NCBI GenBank assembly: GCA_945901065.1
Contig: CAMDKI010000010.1
Span: 62,001 to 126,000, forward strand
From: Chitinophaga pinensis
GTDB taxonomy: Bacteria > Bacteroidota > Bacteroidia > Chitinophagales > CAIOSU01
Length of the DNA: 64,000 nucleotides
Direction of reading: 5' to 3'
Positions 49,812-58,159 of this stretch are shown here, piece after piece (the first letter of the stretch is position 1; every line of letters begins with the position of its first letter). The notes under the pieces were generated by a model that saw only the letters and a program-made list of their open reading frames with translations, made no database searches and was not told where the DNA came from. Both the position numbers and the translations under genes were made by a program.

Positions 49812-50504
49812 TTAGCTTAGGCCTTTAAGCTGTTTTCGGTTGATGCCTTTAAGCGCCTCTCGTTTGCTTAGTGGCGATAGGTTGTTTTCGCCTACAAACT
49901 GCAAAACGGCATCAGGATTGGTATATGAATACTGCCTCAACGCCCAACCTATGCCTTTCCTGATGAAGAATTCTTTGCTGCTTGCTCGTAATCTACAATA
50001 TCGGAACAGGCGCTCTGCATCAGTATCTTTATGATAGCCCAACTGGTACAATATAGCAACACGTTGCAGCCAAAAGTTATCGCTATTTATCCAACGCTCG
50101 GTATTCTCCGGTATAAGTTCAGGATGCTTTTTGAGTAAGCCACCAACTTGGTGCGATGCGATAAGGTCCACGGTGTCCCACCAACTGCTGGTAGTTAGCA
50201 TTTCCTCTAACATAGGCAGGTGTTTCGGCTCCAGCTTTTTCAGCATTTTATCCAACAAATCAATAGCTACGTAATGGCATTCGCGGTAAGGCATGTTCCA
50301 CAGCACCTTGATTGTATCTTCCAGTTCATCTATTGGGGGCAAACCATACTCTTTAACGAAGGTTTTGAAAAATACCTTTCGCTGTGGGCTTTTGATGCCA
50401 TAAAAAACGAAGAGGTTTTTCATGTACTTTTCCATTGCTCCTGCCTGTGTTGGGTTGGCAGCAGCATCCAAGGCAGATATGAGGGGTTGCAGGTAAGGGT
50501 GCAT
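49812..50504 (-). CDS. DNA alkylation repair protein, AlkD-like
   Basis: 230 residues from the ATG at 50504. HEAT-repeat DNA glycosylase family for alkylated bases: MKNLFVFYGIKSPQRKVFFKTFVKEYG, YRECHYVAIDLLDKM, TTSSWWDTVDLIASHQVGGLL, WLQRVAILYQLGYHKDTDAERLF and FIRKGIGWALRQYSYTNPDAVLQFV. The Trp and Asp of SSWWDTVD are the conserved substrate positions. The track start at 50594 reads through the family C and I repeat elements. Confidence 0.9.
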   Translation of the reverse strand: MHPYLQPLISALDAAANPTQAGAMEKYMKNLFVFYGIKSPQRKVFFKTFVKEYGLPPIDELEDTIKVLWNMPYRECHYVAIDLLDKMLKKLEPKHLPMLEEMLTTSSWWDTVDLIASHQVGGLLKKHPELIPENTERWINSDNFWLQRVAILYQLGYHKDTDAERLFRYCRLRASSKEFFIRKGIGWALRQYSYTNPDAVLQFVGENNLSPLSKREALKGINRKQLKGLS

Positions 50505-50507
50505 TAT

Positions 50508-50629
50508 TAATTTGAAAATTTGGAAATGAGTCAATTTGAAAATCAATGTACCGATGTGCTTATGTACCAATGTGTTTGTTACAATAAAATCCAAAATAAT
50601 TCTTTAATTCTCCAATTCTAAAATTCTGA
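50508..50629. repeat. Cluster of three octamer elements upstream of the AlkD-like gene
   Basis: 50508-50542: inverted family C (TTTGAAAA, TTTGGAAA, TGAGTCAA, TTTGAAAA). 50543-50574: family I, four units TCAATGTA, CCGATGTG, CTTATGTA, CCAATGTG, directly abutting. 50598-50629: a third element, AATTCTTT, AATTCTCC, AATTCTAA, AATTCTGA. Three different words, each in exactly four 8-nt copies. Confidence 0.85.
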
Positions 50630-50645
50630 TTCCGACAATAAAAAA

Positions 50646-50678
50646 GTGCCCCCTTGGTGAATCACTCCAAGGGGGCAC
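50646..50678 (-). terminator. Rho-independent terminator of the DUF4476 gene
   Basis: GTGCCCCCTTGG and CCAAGGGGGCAC form a perfect 12-bp GC-rich stem with a 9-nt loop. On the minus strand it is followed by a run of T. It lies 20 nt past the DUF4476 stop codon. The clearest intrinsic terminator in the window. Confidence 0.9.
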
Positions 50679-50697
50679 GCACAATTTATGAAAGGTA

Positions 50698-51459
50698 TTA
50701 AAGACTAGCCATATAGTCGCTCAAGTGGCGCACGCTGCTATCAAAAGCGAAGGCATCGTATACCACATAGTAGCGTTCGGGGTCAACGGTGCGAGTGTAA
50801 GCCAATTTGGCTATCTCCAACTTGCTGCTATCAAAGCTGAACAAACCTAGCATATGCAATACTTGAGCAGATGTGAAGTAATTGGTGCTAATGGCTTGTG
50901 CAGCCAATTGGCGCCTAGTGCTATCAAAAGGCCTATTGCTTAAGGCGTTCATCAGAGCCGAAAAGTTGGCATCGCACATGGGGGCAATTACTGGAGCTTG
51001 AGGCACTGGGTTATATACCGGGTAACCAATGGGTTGGTGCACCGGTTTGCCTATGATGGCATTACCTGGGTAAGCACACACTACACCACCGCCAACATTT
51101 ACTGGTTGTGGGCCCATAGCTATCATGTTGTCGATGCTCAAACCATTGTAAGGGTTTACAGTGGTATGCACTTCGTAGCCAAACGGTAAGTTAACAGGGC
51201 CATTGTAAATTACTTGTTGGGTATTGTATGCGCTATACGGATTGGTGTACAAAGCCGTAACTCGCATGTTGTGCACACCCGGTGCAATACCCGCCAACTT
51301 GTGACGGTTTGAGAAAGGACCGTACTCCACTCCGTCGATAGTAACAACAATTGGGGCGTTGTCATAAGAAGCGATGTGGAGGCGGGTTGAAGCATTTACA
51401 GTAAAGGCACTTAAGGCCAAGGTAACGATCATGGTGGAAAGTAAAAATAAACGTTTCAT
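50698..51459 (-). CDS. DUF4476 domain-containing exported protein
   Basis: 253 residues. Signal peptide (LFLLSTMIVTLALSAFTVNA), an N-terminal beta domain of about 80 residues (LHIASYDNAPIVVTIDGVEYGPFSNRHKLAGI, a PEGA-like surface motif), a Pro-rich linker and a C-terminal DUF4476 helical domain (about 165-250): CDANFSALMNALSNRPFDSTRRQLAAQAISTNYFTSAQVLHMLGLFSFDSSKLEIAKLAY. Function unknown. It has a strong Shine-Dalgarno sequence, exceptional for this phylum, and its own terminator. Confidence 0.87.
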   Translation of the reverse strand: MKRLFLLSTMIVTLALSAFTVNASTRLHIASYDNAPIVVTIDGVEYGPFSNRHKLAGIAPGVHNMRVTALYTNPYSAYNTQQVIYNGPVNLPFGYEVHTTVNPYNGLSIDNMIAMGPQPVNVGGGVVCAYPGNAIIGKPVHQPIGYPVYNPVPQAPVIAPMCDANFSALMNALSNRPFDSTRRQLAAQAISTNYFTSAQVLHMLGLFSFDSSKLEIAKLAYTRTVDPERYYVVYDAFAFDSSVRHLSDYMASL

Positions 51460-51463
51460 AACA

Positions 51464-51470
51464 ACCTCCT
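51464..51470 (-). promoter_or_regulatory. Strong Shine-Dalgarno site of the DUF4476 gene
   Basis: On the minus strand AGGAGGTTGTT precedes the ATG, giving a textbook AGGAGG seven or eight nt before the start. None of the other start regions I inspected in the window has a comparable site. Confidence 0.7.
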
Positions 51471-51608
51471 GTTTTTAATGGTTTGATATACTAAATGCAA
51501 CAGGTGTGCCAAAAATGAAAATGAGTTTGTTTTAGGTAGAATTGTTTTAAAACTAATTGATTTTCAGTCGATTAATTTTATCAAATGTAAACTCGAAACC
51601 TATTTCCA

Positions 51609-51616
51609 TATCTTTA
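51609..51616 (+). promoter_or_regulatory. TAnnTTTG-like promoter box of fabH
   Basis: TATCTTTA ends 4 nt before the fabH ATG, with the same CCCC spacer type as in prfA. The last base differs from the consensus. Confidence 0.45.
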
Positions 51617-51620
51617 CCCC

Positions 51621-52610
51621 ATGACTAAAGTAACAGCCGCCATTACCGGAGTGCATGCTTGGCTGCCCGAATACAGGCTAACCAATGAGGAATTGGAGCG
51701 TATGGTGGATACCAACGAGGAATGGATACTATCGCGCACCGGCATTAGCGAACGGCGCATATTACGAGGCGAGGGACTAGGTACCAGCGATATGGCCGAC
51801 AAGGCTGTATTGGGTTTGTTGGAGAAAACAGGTACCAAACCCGAAGAGGTGGATTTGCTGATATGCGCTACGGTTACTCCCGATATGCAGTTTCCGGCCA
51901 CGGCCAATATAATTTGCGACAAAGTGGGCATCAAAAATGCTTTTAGTTATGACCTAAATGCGGCTTGCTCGGGTTTTTTGTATGCGCTCACAGCAGCCGA
52001 TGCCTATATAAGGGCAGGCTTGTACAAAAAGGTAATTGTAGTGGGTGCCGATAAAATGAGCAGCATTATTGACTATGAAGACCGCCAGACATGCGTAATT
52101 TTCGGCGATGGTGCAGGGGCGGTATTGCTAGAACCTACCACAAGCGGCAATGGCATCCTCGACCAAGTAATGCAGTCTGATGGTGTGGGTAGGGTGCACT
52201 TGCACCAAAAGGCAGGCGGCAGTGCTAAGCCCGCTTCGTTGGAAACAGTAATGGCAAAAGAACACTTTGTATATCAAGAGGGAGCGGCGGTATTTAAATG
52301 GGCAGTAGTGAAAATGGCGGAGGCTGCCGAAAAAGTAATGCAGCGCAACAACCTCACCGCTGACGATATTGATTGGCTAGTGCCGCACCAAGCCAATAAA
52401 CGCATTATAGATTCTTGTGCCGAGCGCGTGGGCCTACCCGCCGAAAAGGTAATGCTGAACATACAGCGCTACGGCAACACTACCAACGGCACCATACCCA
52501 TCTGCCTTTGGGAGTGGGAAAACCAACTTAAAGCTGGAGATAACCTTATACTAGCTGCCTTTGGTGGCGGTTTTACTTGGGGTGCCCTTTGGTTGAAGTG
52601 GGGCAAATAA
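51621..52610 (+). CDS. fabH: Beta-ketoacyl-ACP synthase III
   Basis: 329 residues. First condensation of fatty acid synthesis: acetyl-CoA plus malonyl-ACP. Catalytic Cys in [13 protein letters not shown], His in [11 protein letters not shown] and Asn in [11 protein letters not shown]-terminal [15 protein letters not shown]. It is the first of four lipid/translation genes (fabH, efp, accB, accC) arranged in the same order as in many Bacteroidota; a 248-nt gap with a family B element separates it from efp. Confidence 0.95.
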   Translation: MTKVTAAITGVHAWLPEYRLTNEELERMVDTNEEWILSRTGISERRILRGEGLGTSDMADKAVLGLLEKTGTKPEEVDLLICATVTPDMQFPATANIICDKVGIKNAFSYDLNAACSGFLYALTAADAYIRAGLYKKVIVVGADKMSSIIDYEDRQTCVIFGDGAGAVLLEPTTSGNGILDQVMQSDGVGRVHLHQKAGGSAKPASLETVMAKEHFVYQEGAAVFKWAVVKMAEAAEKVMQRNNLTADDIDWLVPHQANKRIIDSCAERVGLPAEKVMLNIQRYGNTTNGTIPICLWEWENQLKAGDNLILAAFGGGFTWGALWLKWGK

Positions 52611-52758
52611 TCGCGGACTAATATTGATTTCAATTGTTTCGCTGGTTTTTTTGTCAGTAAGATTATATGTCTTGACATTTATTGAAACCCAATGATTTCT
52701 ATACGCTGCAAAAACTTTCTAGTAATATCACATTTAAGCGGTACTAATTGATTCACTC

Positions 52759-52790
52759 AATCGTACTTCGTAAATCGTACTTCGTACATT
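52759..52790 (+). repeat. Heptamer element, family B (copy 7)
   Basis: AATCGTA, CTTCGTA, AATCGTA, CTTCGTA, CATT. Nearly identical to 21883-21914 (one differing base in the four units). Located between fabH and efp and followed by a trace of the family G word. Confidence 0.8.
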
Positions 52791-52858
52791 CTTTATCTTG
52801 TGTCTAACCTAAAATATTTGCTTATTTTCACAGCCCGAAACCTGATCAAAAAAATATT

Positions 52859-53422
52859 ATGGCCAATATAAGTGAGATTAAAAACGGTTTGTGCCTTGAA
52901 ATGAATGGCGATTTGTGGCAGATTGTAGAGTTTTTGCACGTAAAACCAGGCAAAGGACAAGCTTTTGTGCGTAGCAAATTGAAGAGCCTTACCACTGGTA
53001 AAAATTTGGAGCACACGTTTCAGTTGAGTGCTAAAATTACCACTGCCCGTATTGAGCGTAGCCAAGCCCAGTTTTTGTATAAAGACGAAGTGGGTTACAA
53101 CTTTATGAACAACGAAACCTTTGAACAAGTGTCGTTGCCAGAGTTTGTTATTGATAGTCCTGATTTTCTTCGTGAAGGCGATATGGTTGATGTATTGACC
53201 CATGCCGAAACTGAAAAAATTATTGCCGTGGAACTTCCTCAATTTGTTATAATGGAGGTATCTTACACTGAGCCAGGCGTAAAAGGTAACACTGCCACTA
53301 ACGTGAGCAAACCAGCTACGGTGGAGAGCGGTGCTACGGTGCAAGTACCTATCTTTGTAAACCAAGGCGACAAAATAAAGATAGATACCAAGGAGCGCAC
53401 TTACGTTGAAAGGGCAAAATAA
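52859..53422 (+). CDS. efp: Elongation factor P
   Basis: 187 residues, normal length. It rescues ribosomes stalled at polyproline. Domain I with the modification-loop Lys in VKPGKGQAFVRSKLKSLTTGKNLEHTF, then the two OB domains (QFLYKDEVGYNFMNNETFEQV, VELPQFVIMEVSYTEPGVKGNTATN) and the end VNQGDKIKIDTKERTYVERAK. accB follows 21 nt later. Confidence 0.96.
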   Translation: MANISEIKNGLCLEMNGDLWQIVEFLHVKPGKGQAFVRSKLKSLTTGKNLEHTFQLSAKITTARIERSQAQFLYKDEVGYNFMNNETFEQVSLPEFVIDSPDFLREGDMVDVLTHAETEKIIAVELPQFVIMEVSYTEPGVKGNTATNVSKPATVESGATVQVPIFVNQGDKIKIDTKERTYVERAK

Positions 53423-53443
53423 CTAACAACTCAACTTCCCGCT

Positions 53444-53941
53444 ATGGATTTTAAGCATATACAGGAGCTAATCAGGATGGTAAACAAATCCAACTTGAGC
53501 GAACTGAAAATTGAAGAGGGCGATTTTAAGCTGACCATTCGCACCCGTGAGGAAGGTGGCTTACAAGGCTATATTCCTGTGGCCCCTTTGCAGCAAGTAG
53601 TGCAGCCCGTTGCCCAAACGCCTGCTCCTCAAGCAGCACCCGCAGCACCCGTAGCCGCTGCACCTGAAAAGGTAGCCGAACCATTAGCTGATACCAGTAA
53701 ACTGGTTACAGTTAAATCGCCTATGATTGGCACGTTCTATCGTGCTTCAGGGCCCGACAAAGAACCGTTTGTGAAGGTTGGCGATTCGGTGGAGAAAGGT
53801 GCCGTGCTTTGTATTATAGAGGCAATGAAACTGTTCAACGAAATCGAATCGGAGCACTCGGGCAAAATCGTTAAGTTCTTGCTTGAAGATGCTAGCCCTG
53901 TAGAATACGACCAGCCGTTGTTTATCATTGACCCGAGCTAA
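53444..53941 (+). CDS. accB: Acetyl-CoA carboxylase biotin carboxyl carrier protein
   Basis: 165 residues. N-terminal helical part, an Ala/Pro-rich linker ([19 protein letters not shown]) and the C-terminal biotinyl domain with the biotin-accepting Lys in [13 protein letters not shown], preceded by [12 protein letters not shown]. Carries CO2 from AccC to the carboxyltransferase. accC follows 25 nt later. Confidence 0.96.
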   Translation: MDFKHIQELIRMVNKSNLSELKIEEGDFKLTIRTREEGGLQGYIPVAPLQQVVQPVAQTPAPQAAPAAPVAAAPEKVAEPLADTSKLVTVKSPMIGTFYRASGPDKEPFVKVGDSVEKGAVLCIIEAMKLFNEIESEHSGKIVKFLLEDASPVEYDQPLFIIDPS

Positions 53942-53966
53942 TTGCTCGCTTAAAGCCACCGGCTCT

Positions 53967-55307
53967 ATGTTCAAAAAGATATTGATAGCCAACCGGGGCG
54001 AAATTGCCCTGCGCATTATCCGCACCTGTAAGGAGATGGGTATCAAAACAGTGGCCGTTTATTCCACTGCCGATACCGAGAGTTTGCACGTTCGCTTTGC
54101 CGATGAAGCCGTTTGTATTGGCCCCCCGGCTAGCAAAGACAGTTACCTTAAGATAGCCAACATTATGGCCGCGGCAGAAATAACCAATGCCGATGCCATT
54201 CACCCAGGCTATGGTTTCTTGTCAGAGAATGAGCATTTTGCAGCCATTTGCAAGCACTATGGCATTAAGTTTATTGGCCCAACACCCGAGCAGATTAGCC
54301 GAATGGGTAATAAAATAAACGCCAAAAAGACCATGATTGAAGCTGGTGTACCGGTCGTACCTGGCAGTGATGGTTTGATTACTGATTTTGTACTTGCCAA
54401 AAAACTCGCCAAGAAGATAGGTTACCCAGTAGTTATTAAAGCTTCTGCTGGTGGTGGTGGTAAGGGTATACGCATAATACAGAACGAAGCCGAATTTGAA
54501 AGTAATTTCCAAAAGGCACAAATGGAAGCCAAGGCTTCTTTTGGTGACGATGGATTGTATTTGGAGAAGTTTGTAGTGGAGCCGCGGCACATAGAGTTTC
54601 AAATTGCTGGCGACCAATATGGCAACGTATGCCACTTGAGCGAGCGCGATTGCAGTATTCAGCGCCGCATGCAGAAATTGGTAGAGGAAAGCCCATCACC
54701 GTTTATGGATGACAAGCTTCGTCGAAAAATGGGCGATGCAGCCATAAAAGCGGCTAAATTTATTAATTACGAAGGTTTAGGTACCATTGAATTTTTAGTG
54801 GATAAAGACAAGAACTTCTATTTTATGGAGATGAACACCCGTATACAGGTGGAGCACCCCGTAACTGAAGAAGTAATTGATTATGATTTGGTAAAAGAAC
54901 AGATAAAAATTGCTGCGGGTGAGCGTATTTCGGGCAAAAACCATTTCCCGATGATGCATGCTATTGAGTGCCGCATCAATGCTGAGGACCCGAACAACGA
55001 TTTTCGCCCATCTCCAGGCAAAATAACCTCACTGCATACCAGCAAAGGCCACGGCGTAAGGGTTGATACCCACGTATATGCTGGCTACACCGTGCCGCCG
55101 TATTATGACTCTATGGTTGCGAAACTGATAGTGCGTGCCAAAACCCGTGAAGAAGCACTGAACAAAATGGAACGCGCCCTAAGCGAGTTTGTGGTTGAGG
55201 GCATTAAAACCACCATCCCATTCCACTTGAAATTGATGCGCAACGAACAGTTCCGCGCTGGTAACTTCACTACCAAGTTTTTGGAGACGTTTGATTATAA
55301 AGATTAG
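53967..55307 (+). CDS. accC: Acetyl-CoA carboxylase biotin carboxylase subunit
   Basis: 446 residues. ATP-grasp enzyme that carboxylates biotin on AccB. N-terminal [29 protein letters not shown] loop [29 protein letters not shown] and the RINAEDP segment. The track start at 53928 adds 13 residues upstream of the normal M-F-K-K start. It functions with accB directly upstream; accA and accD are not in the window. Confidence 0.96.
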   Translation: MFKKILIANRGEIALRIIRTCKEMGIKTVAVYSTADTESLHVRFADEAVCIGPPASKDSYLKIANIMAAAEITNADAIHPGYGFLSENEHFAAICKHYGIKFIGPTPEQISRMGNKINAKKTMIEAGVPVVPGSDGLITDFVLAKKLAKKIGYPVVIKASAGGGGKGIRIIQNEAEFESNFQKAQMEAKASFGDDGLYLEKFVVEPRHIEFQIAGDQYGNVCHLSERDCSIQRRMQKLVEESPSPFMDDKLRRKMGDAAIKAAKFINYEGLGTIEFLVDKDKNFYFMEMNTRIQVEHPVTEEVIDYDLVKEQIKIAAGERISGKNHFPMMHAIECRINAEDPNNDFRPSPGKITSLHTSKGHGVRVDTHVYAGYTVPPYYDSMVAKLIVRAKTREEALNKMERALSEFVVEGIKTTIPFHLKLMRNEQFRAGNFTTKFLETFDYKD

Positions 55308-55315
55308 TAGGTTAG

Positions 55316-55348
55316 TTATTGGTTACTAGTTGATTGGTTATTGGTGGG
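55316..55348 (+). repeat. 7/8-nt word element, family D (copy 2)
   Basis: TTATTGG, TTACTAG, TTGATTGG, TTATTGG, TGGG, beginning 8 nt after the accC stop codon and ending just before the convergent gene. Similar in word and position to 40883-40919. Confidence 0.7.
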
Positions 55349-55351
55349 TTA

Positions 55352-56467
55352 TCACGATTTCCTAAACTCAACACCCCGCTCCTTCAAATATTCCAGTATA
55401 AACTCTAAGCAGCCAGGCCAGGCGCCAATTAGCTCGGGCGGGTATATGCCCGGCCGATTGAAGTGCCCACTCAGTATCAGATTAGCGGCGGCGGTGCAGG
55501 TATAACCTGTTGTGCGTGCCATGCTGCTTGTTTGCGTTTCGGGGTTGTATTCATCATATAGGTCGTACTCGTAGCGCACAGGTTGCTTGTCTTTTTGGCC
55601 TTCAATTACCACTTTCATTATCGTAAACTCAAGTTCCTCCTGCTCCAGTTTCCATAACGGGAACAGCAGTTTGCTGGTAAGGTCGATGGGCCTAATGGCA
55701 GTGCCGTTTACTTCTACCTCGTCTTTACGGAAAAAGCCCGTTTCGCGCAGCACTTCCATGAGCCTTATGTGGCCGGGGTAGCGCAAGGTCTTTTCCTTCA
55801 TATTCTTTATATCGAGCGTAAAAAGCAGCGTACGCAGGCCGTCGCTGTTAAAAGCCTCCAAACGCCCTACGGGCGGAAAATCCATTAGCTCGGCATCGCT
55901 GAGGGCAGGTTTGGTCACCATTTGCCCACCCACGATCATACGGGCAGGGCGGGTATATTCCTCCAATACATCAATTGGCGAAAAGGGGGCTTTATATTCG
56001 TAAGGCCATTGGCGCTTTTGCGGCAGGCCGCCTACATAGTACTCAAAGTTTTGGATGCGCATTTCTTGATGGTGATGCCCCACCAATAGGTTGGGCAAAC
56101 CAGGTGCAACGCCGCAATCAACTATGGCGGTTACACCGTTTTCTTGGGCAAGTTTGTTTAGCTCAAAAGGGTCTTCCTCAAAAAAAGAAATATCCACCAA
56201 ATTAATACCGGCTTCAATAACGGCTTTTGCCATGGCAAACCCCAAAAAGCCGGGCACAGCGCCTACCACCAAATCAAAACCTTGAATGGCTTTTTTTATG
56301 TGGTCGGGCTTGCTTAGGTCGACAACTAAGGTGTTAATACCGCGCTCAGCTAATGGCAGCAAAGCCTTTGTGCTTATATCGGCACTAGTTACGGTGTGCT
56401 GTTTCGCCAAATCGAGCGCCATGGCGCTACCCACCATACCTGCGCCAAGTACTATTATATTTGCCAT
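55352..56467 (-). CDS. Saccharopine dehydrogenase-like NAD(P)-binding protein
   Basis: 371 residues. Rossmann loop VLGAGMVGSAMALDLAKQH, then VVGAVPGFLGFAMAKAVIEAGINLVDISFFEEDP, VDCGVAPGLPNLLVGHH and a C-terminal domain with RPIDLTSKLLFPLW and ARTTGYTCTAAANLI. This matches the saccharopine dehydrogenase/reductase family, which in bacteria is often linked to lysine catabolism or carboxynorspermidine synthesis. No partner gene is adjacent, so substrate is open. Divergent from the MORN-like gene with a 66-nt gap. Confidence 0.85.
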   Translation of the reverse strand: MANIIVLGAGMVGSAMALDLAKQHTVTSADISTKALLPLAERGINTLVVDLSKPDHIKKAIQGFDLVVGAVPGFLGFAMAKAVIEAGINLVDISFFEEDPFELNKLAQENGVTAIVDCGVAPGLPNLLVGHHHQEMRIQNFEYYVGGLPQKRQWPYEYKAPFSPIDVLEEYTRPARMIVGGQMVTKPALSDAELMDFPPVGRLEAFNSDGLRTLLFTLDIKNMKEKTLRYPGHIRLMEVLRETGFFRKDEVEVNGTAIRPIDLTSKLLFPLWKLEQEELEFTIMKVVIEGQKDKQPVRYEYDLYDEYNPETQTSSMARTTGYTCTAAANLILSGHFNRPGIYPPELIGAWPGCLEFILEYLKERGVEFRKS

Positions 56468-56521
56468 ACGGCTAAAATAATGTTTTCTGTTGGGTAGTGG
56501 TTAATACACCGCATCTCTTGT

Positions 56522-56529
56522 TACCTTTG
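56522..56529 (+). promoter_or_regulatory. TAnnTTTG promoter box of the MORN-like gene
   Basis: TACCTTTG ends 4 nt before the ATG at 56534, predicting a leaderless message. Confidence 0.55.
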
Positions 56530-56533
56530 TACC

Positions 56534-56845
56534 ATGTCTCCAAACCGATTGCGAAATATAATGATAGGCATTACCTTGGCATCGGTGGTGGTGATGGTGG
56601 TGGCATCGTATGTGTTGAAAGATACACCGCGCCAAGGCGGGTTTGTAAAAACTACCCCAAGTGGCCTAAGCCAGCAAAACAAAAAGGAATACTACCCTAC
56701 AGGCGAGCTGCGCGCCGAGGGCATGATGGATGGTTACTACAAAGAGGGCGAATGGATATATTATCGCAAAGATGGAAGCGTTGAGCTGGTAGAATATTAC
56801 CACCAAGGCAATGTAGTTGATAGTAGCGCATTGGAAAGGAAATGA
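56534..56845 (+). CDS. Membrane-anchored MORN-repeat-like protein
   Basis: 103 residues. One N-terminal transmembrane helix (MIGITLASVVVMVVASYVL), then a short periplasmic part with two MORN_2-like turns: KKEYYPTGELRAEGMMDGYYKEGEWIYYRKDGSVELVEYYHQGNVV. Such repeats occur in YwqK-type proteins often labelled antitoxins, but no toxin lies nearby. Function unknown. It precedes ctaA by 85 nt. Confidence 0.75.
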   Translation: MSPNRLRNIMIGITLASVVVMVVASYVLKDTPRQGGFVKTTPSGLSQQNKKEYYPTGELRAEGMMDGYYKEGEWIYYRKDGSVELVEYYHQGNVVDSSALERK

Positions 56846-56888
56846 GCGCTTTGATATTTATCACCTGTTTTCTCTCGACCACAGCACG

Positions 56889-56896
56889 TACTTTTG
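56889..56896 (+). promoter_or_regulatory. TAnnTTTG promoter box of ctaA
   Basis: TACTTTTG lies 34 nt before the GTG start at 56931 and fits the consensus, supporting the GTG start over the track start at 56817, which lies within the preceding gene. Confidence 0.45.
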
Positions 56897-56930
56897 TGTT
56901 GTATGGGTGGTACATCGCAAAATAAACATC

Positions 56931-58001
56931 GTGAACAATCTCCAGCAAAAGTCTAATTCTCAACAATCAGCAGTCGGTATATGGTTGCTCATAGGCGTGT
57001 TTATGCTACTAATGCAGATTGTTATTGGCGGTGTAACGCGCCTTACCGGCTCGGGTTTAAGTATTACTAAATGGGAGATTGTAACCGGCACTATACCACC
57101 CATAGGTGAGGCGGAGTGGCAAGAGGCATTTGATTTGTACAAAGCATCGCCGCAATATGCCAAAATAAACCAAGGCATGGAGATGGGCGATTTTAAGTTC
57201 ATCTTCTTTTGGGAGTATTTCCATCGCCTATGGGCAAGGTTAATGGGCTTTGTGTTCCTGTTTCCGTTTATCTATTTTTTAGCAAAGGGCTATTTGCGCA
57301 ATAAGCTAGCCTTGCACCTCATAGGGGTAGTAGCATTGGCTATGGTGGTGGCATCGTTTGGCTGGATAATGGTAGCCAGCGGGTTGGTTAGCCGTCCTTA
57401 TGTAAACGCCTATAAGCTCACGCTGCACCTCATGTTGGGCATTAGTTTGTTTGCTTACGTGTTTTGGTTGGCCATCAACTACCTGTGGCCTCGCGATGGG
57501 ATAGCCAAACTGCAAGGTTTGAAAGGATGGAGCACAGGGGTAATTGCGGTGGCCGTTATACAATTGATATTGGGTGGCCTCATGAGCGGCATGAAGGCTG
57601 GTTTGTTCTTCCCTACTTGGCCTGATATGAATGGTGCTATGCTACCCGATGTGCTGCTAGATGGCAGTCAGTGGCATTTAGATGCCTTTAAGCATTATGA
57701 TACTAATGCCTTTGCCCCTGCCATAGTTCAGTTTGCGCATCGTGGCGTGGCGTATATGCTTACGGCGTTGGTATTGGTGTTTGCAGTTAAAGCATTCAAG
57801 CAGCAGCCCGCTGGGCCAGCCAAGCTTGGTTTTACCCTGTTGCCAGTTTTATTGCTGGTGCAGGTTACGTTGGGTATTGTCACGGTTATCAATAGCATTG
57901 GCACTATACCTGTAAGCTGGGGCGTGCTGCACCAAGCAGGTGGGGTCCTTCTACTTGCCAATTTAATTTTTGTTAGGCACTTCTGTATATCCAAGGCTTA
58001 A
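56931..58001 (+). CDS. ctaA: Heme A synthase, COX15/CtaA family
   Basis: 356 residues from a GTG start. Eight transmembrane helices. Oxidises heme O to heme A for aa3-type cytochrome oxidase. Heme-ligand histidines are visible in FFWEYFHRLWARLMGF, LTLHLMLGISL, IVQFAHRGVAYML and GVLHQAGG; the first helix has GGVTRLTGSGLSITKWEIVTGTIPP, typical of the COX15 group. It implies an aerobic respiratory chain. No other oxidase genes are in the window. Confidence 0.93.
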   Translation: MNNLQQKSNSQQSAVGIWLLIGVFMLLMQIVIGGVTRLTGSGLSITKWEIVTGTIPPIGEAEWQEAFDLYKASPQYAKINQGMEMGDFKFIFFWEYFHRLWARLMGFVFLFPFIYFLAKGYLRNKLALHLIGVVALAMVVASFGWIMVASGLVSRPYVNAYKLTLHLMLGISLFAYVFWLAINYLWPRDGIAKLQGLKGWSTGVIAVAVIQLILGGLMSGMKAGLFFPTWPDMNGAMLPDVLLDGSQWHLDAFKHYDTNAFAPAIVQFAHRGVAYMLTALVLVFAVKAFKQQPAGPAKLGFTLLPVLLLVQVTLGIVTVINSIGTIPVSWGVLHQAGGVLLLANLIFVRHFCISKA

Positions 58002-58159
58002 AGTTTTTGGTAGCCATTTTATCATATAATTTCCTGCTCTTTGCAACGTCTGGTTATATGTACCAATCTATTGCCAAAACAGTTTATTTACATCGCGTTT
58101 ACATAGCGGTAATATCCATTTGTGTAATTTAGTGGTTCCTCAAACCCCCTTGGTATATA

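Noticed and set aside
50508-50629. CRISPR-like array upstream of the AlkD-like gene
   Set aside because: The repeats are 8 nt, directly abutting and differ in word between blocks; there are no unique spacers and no cas genes.
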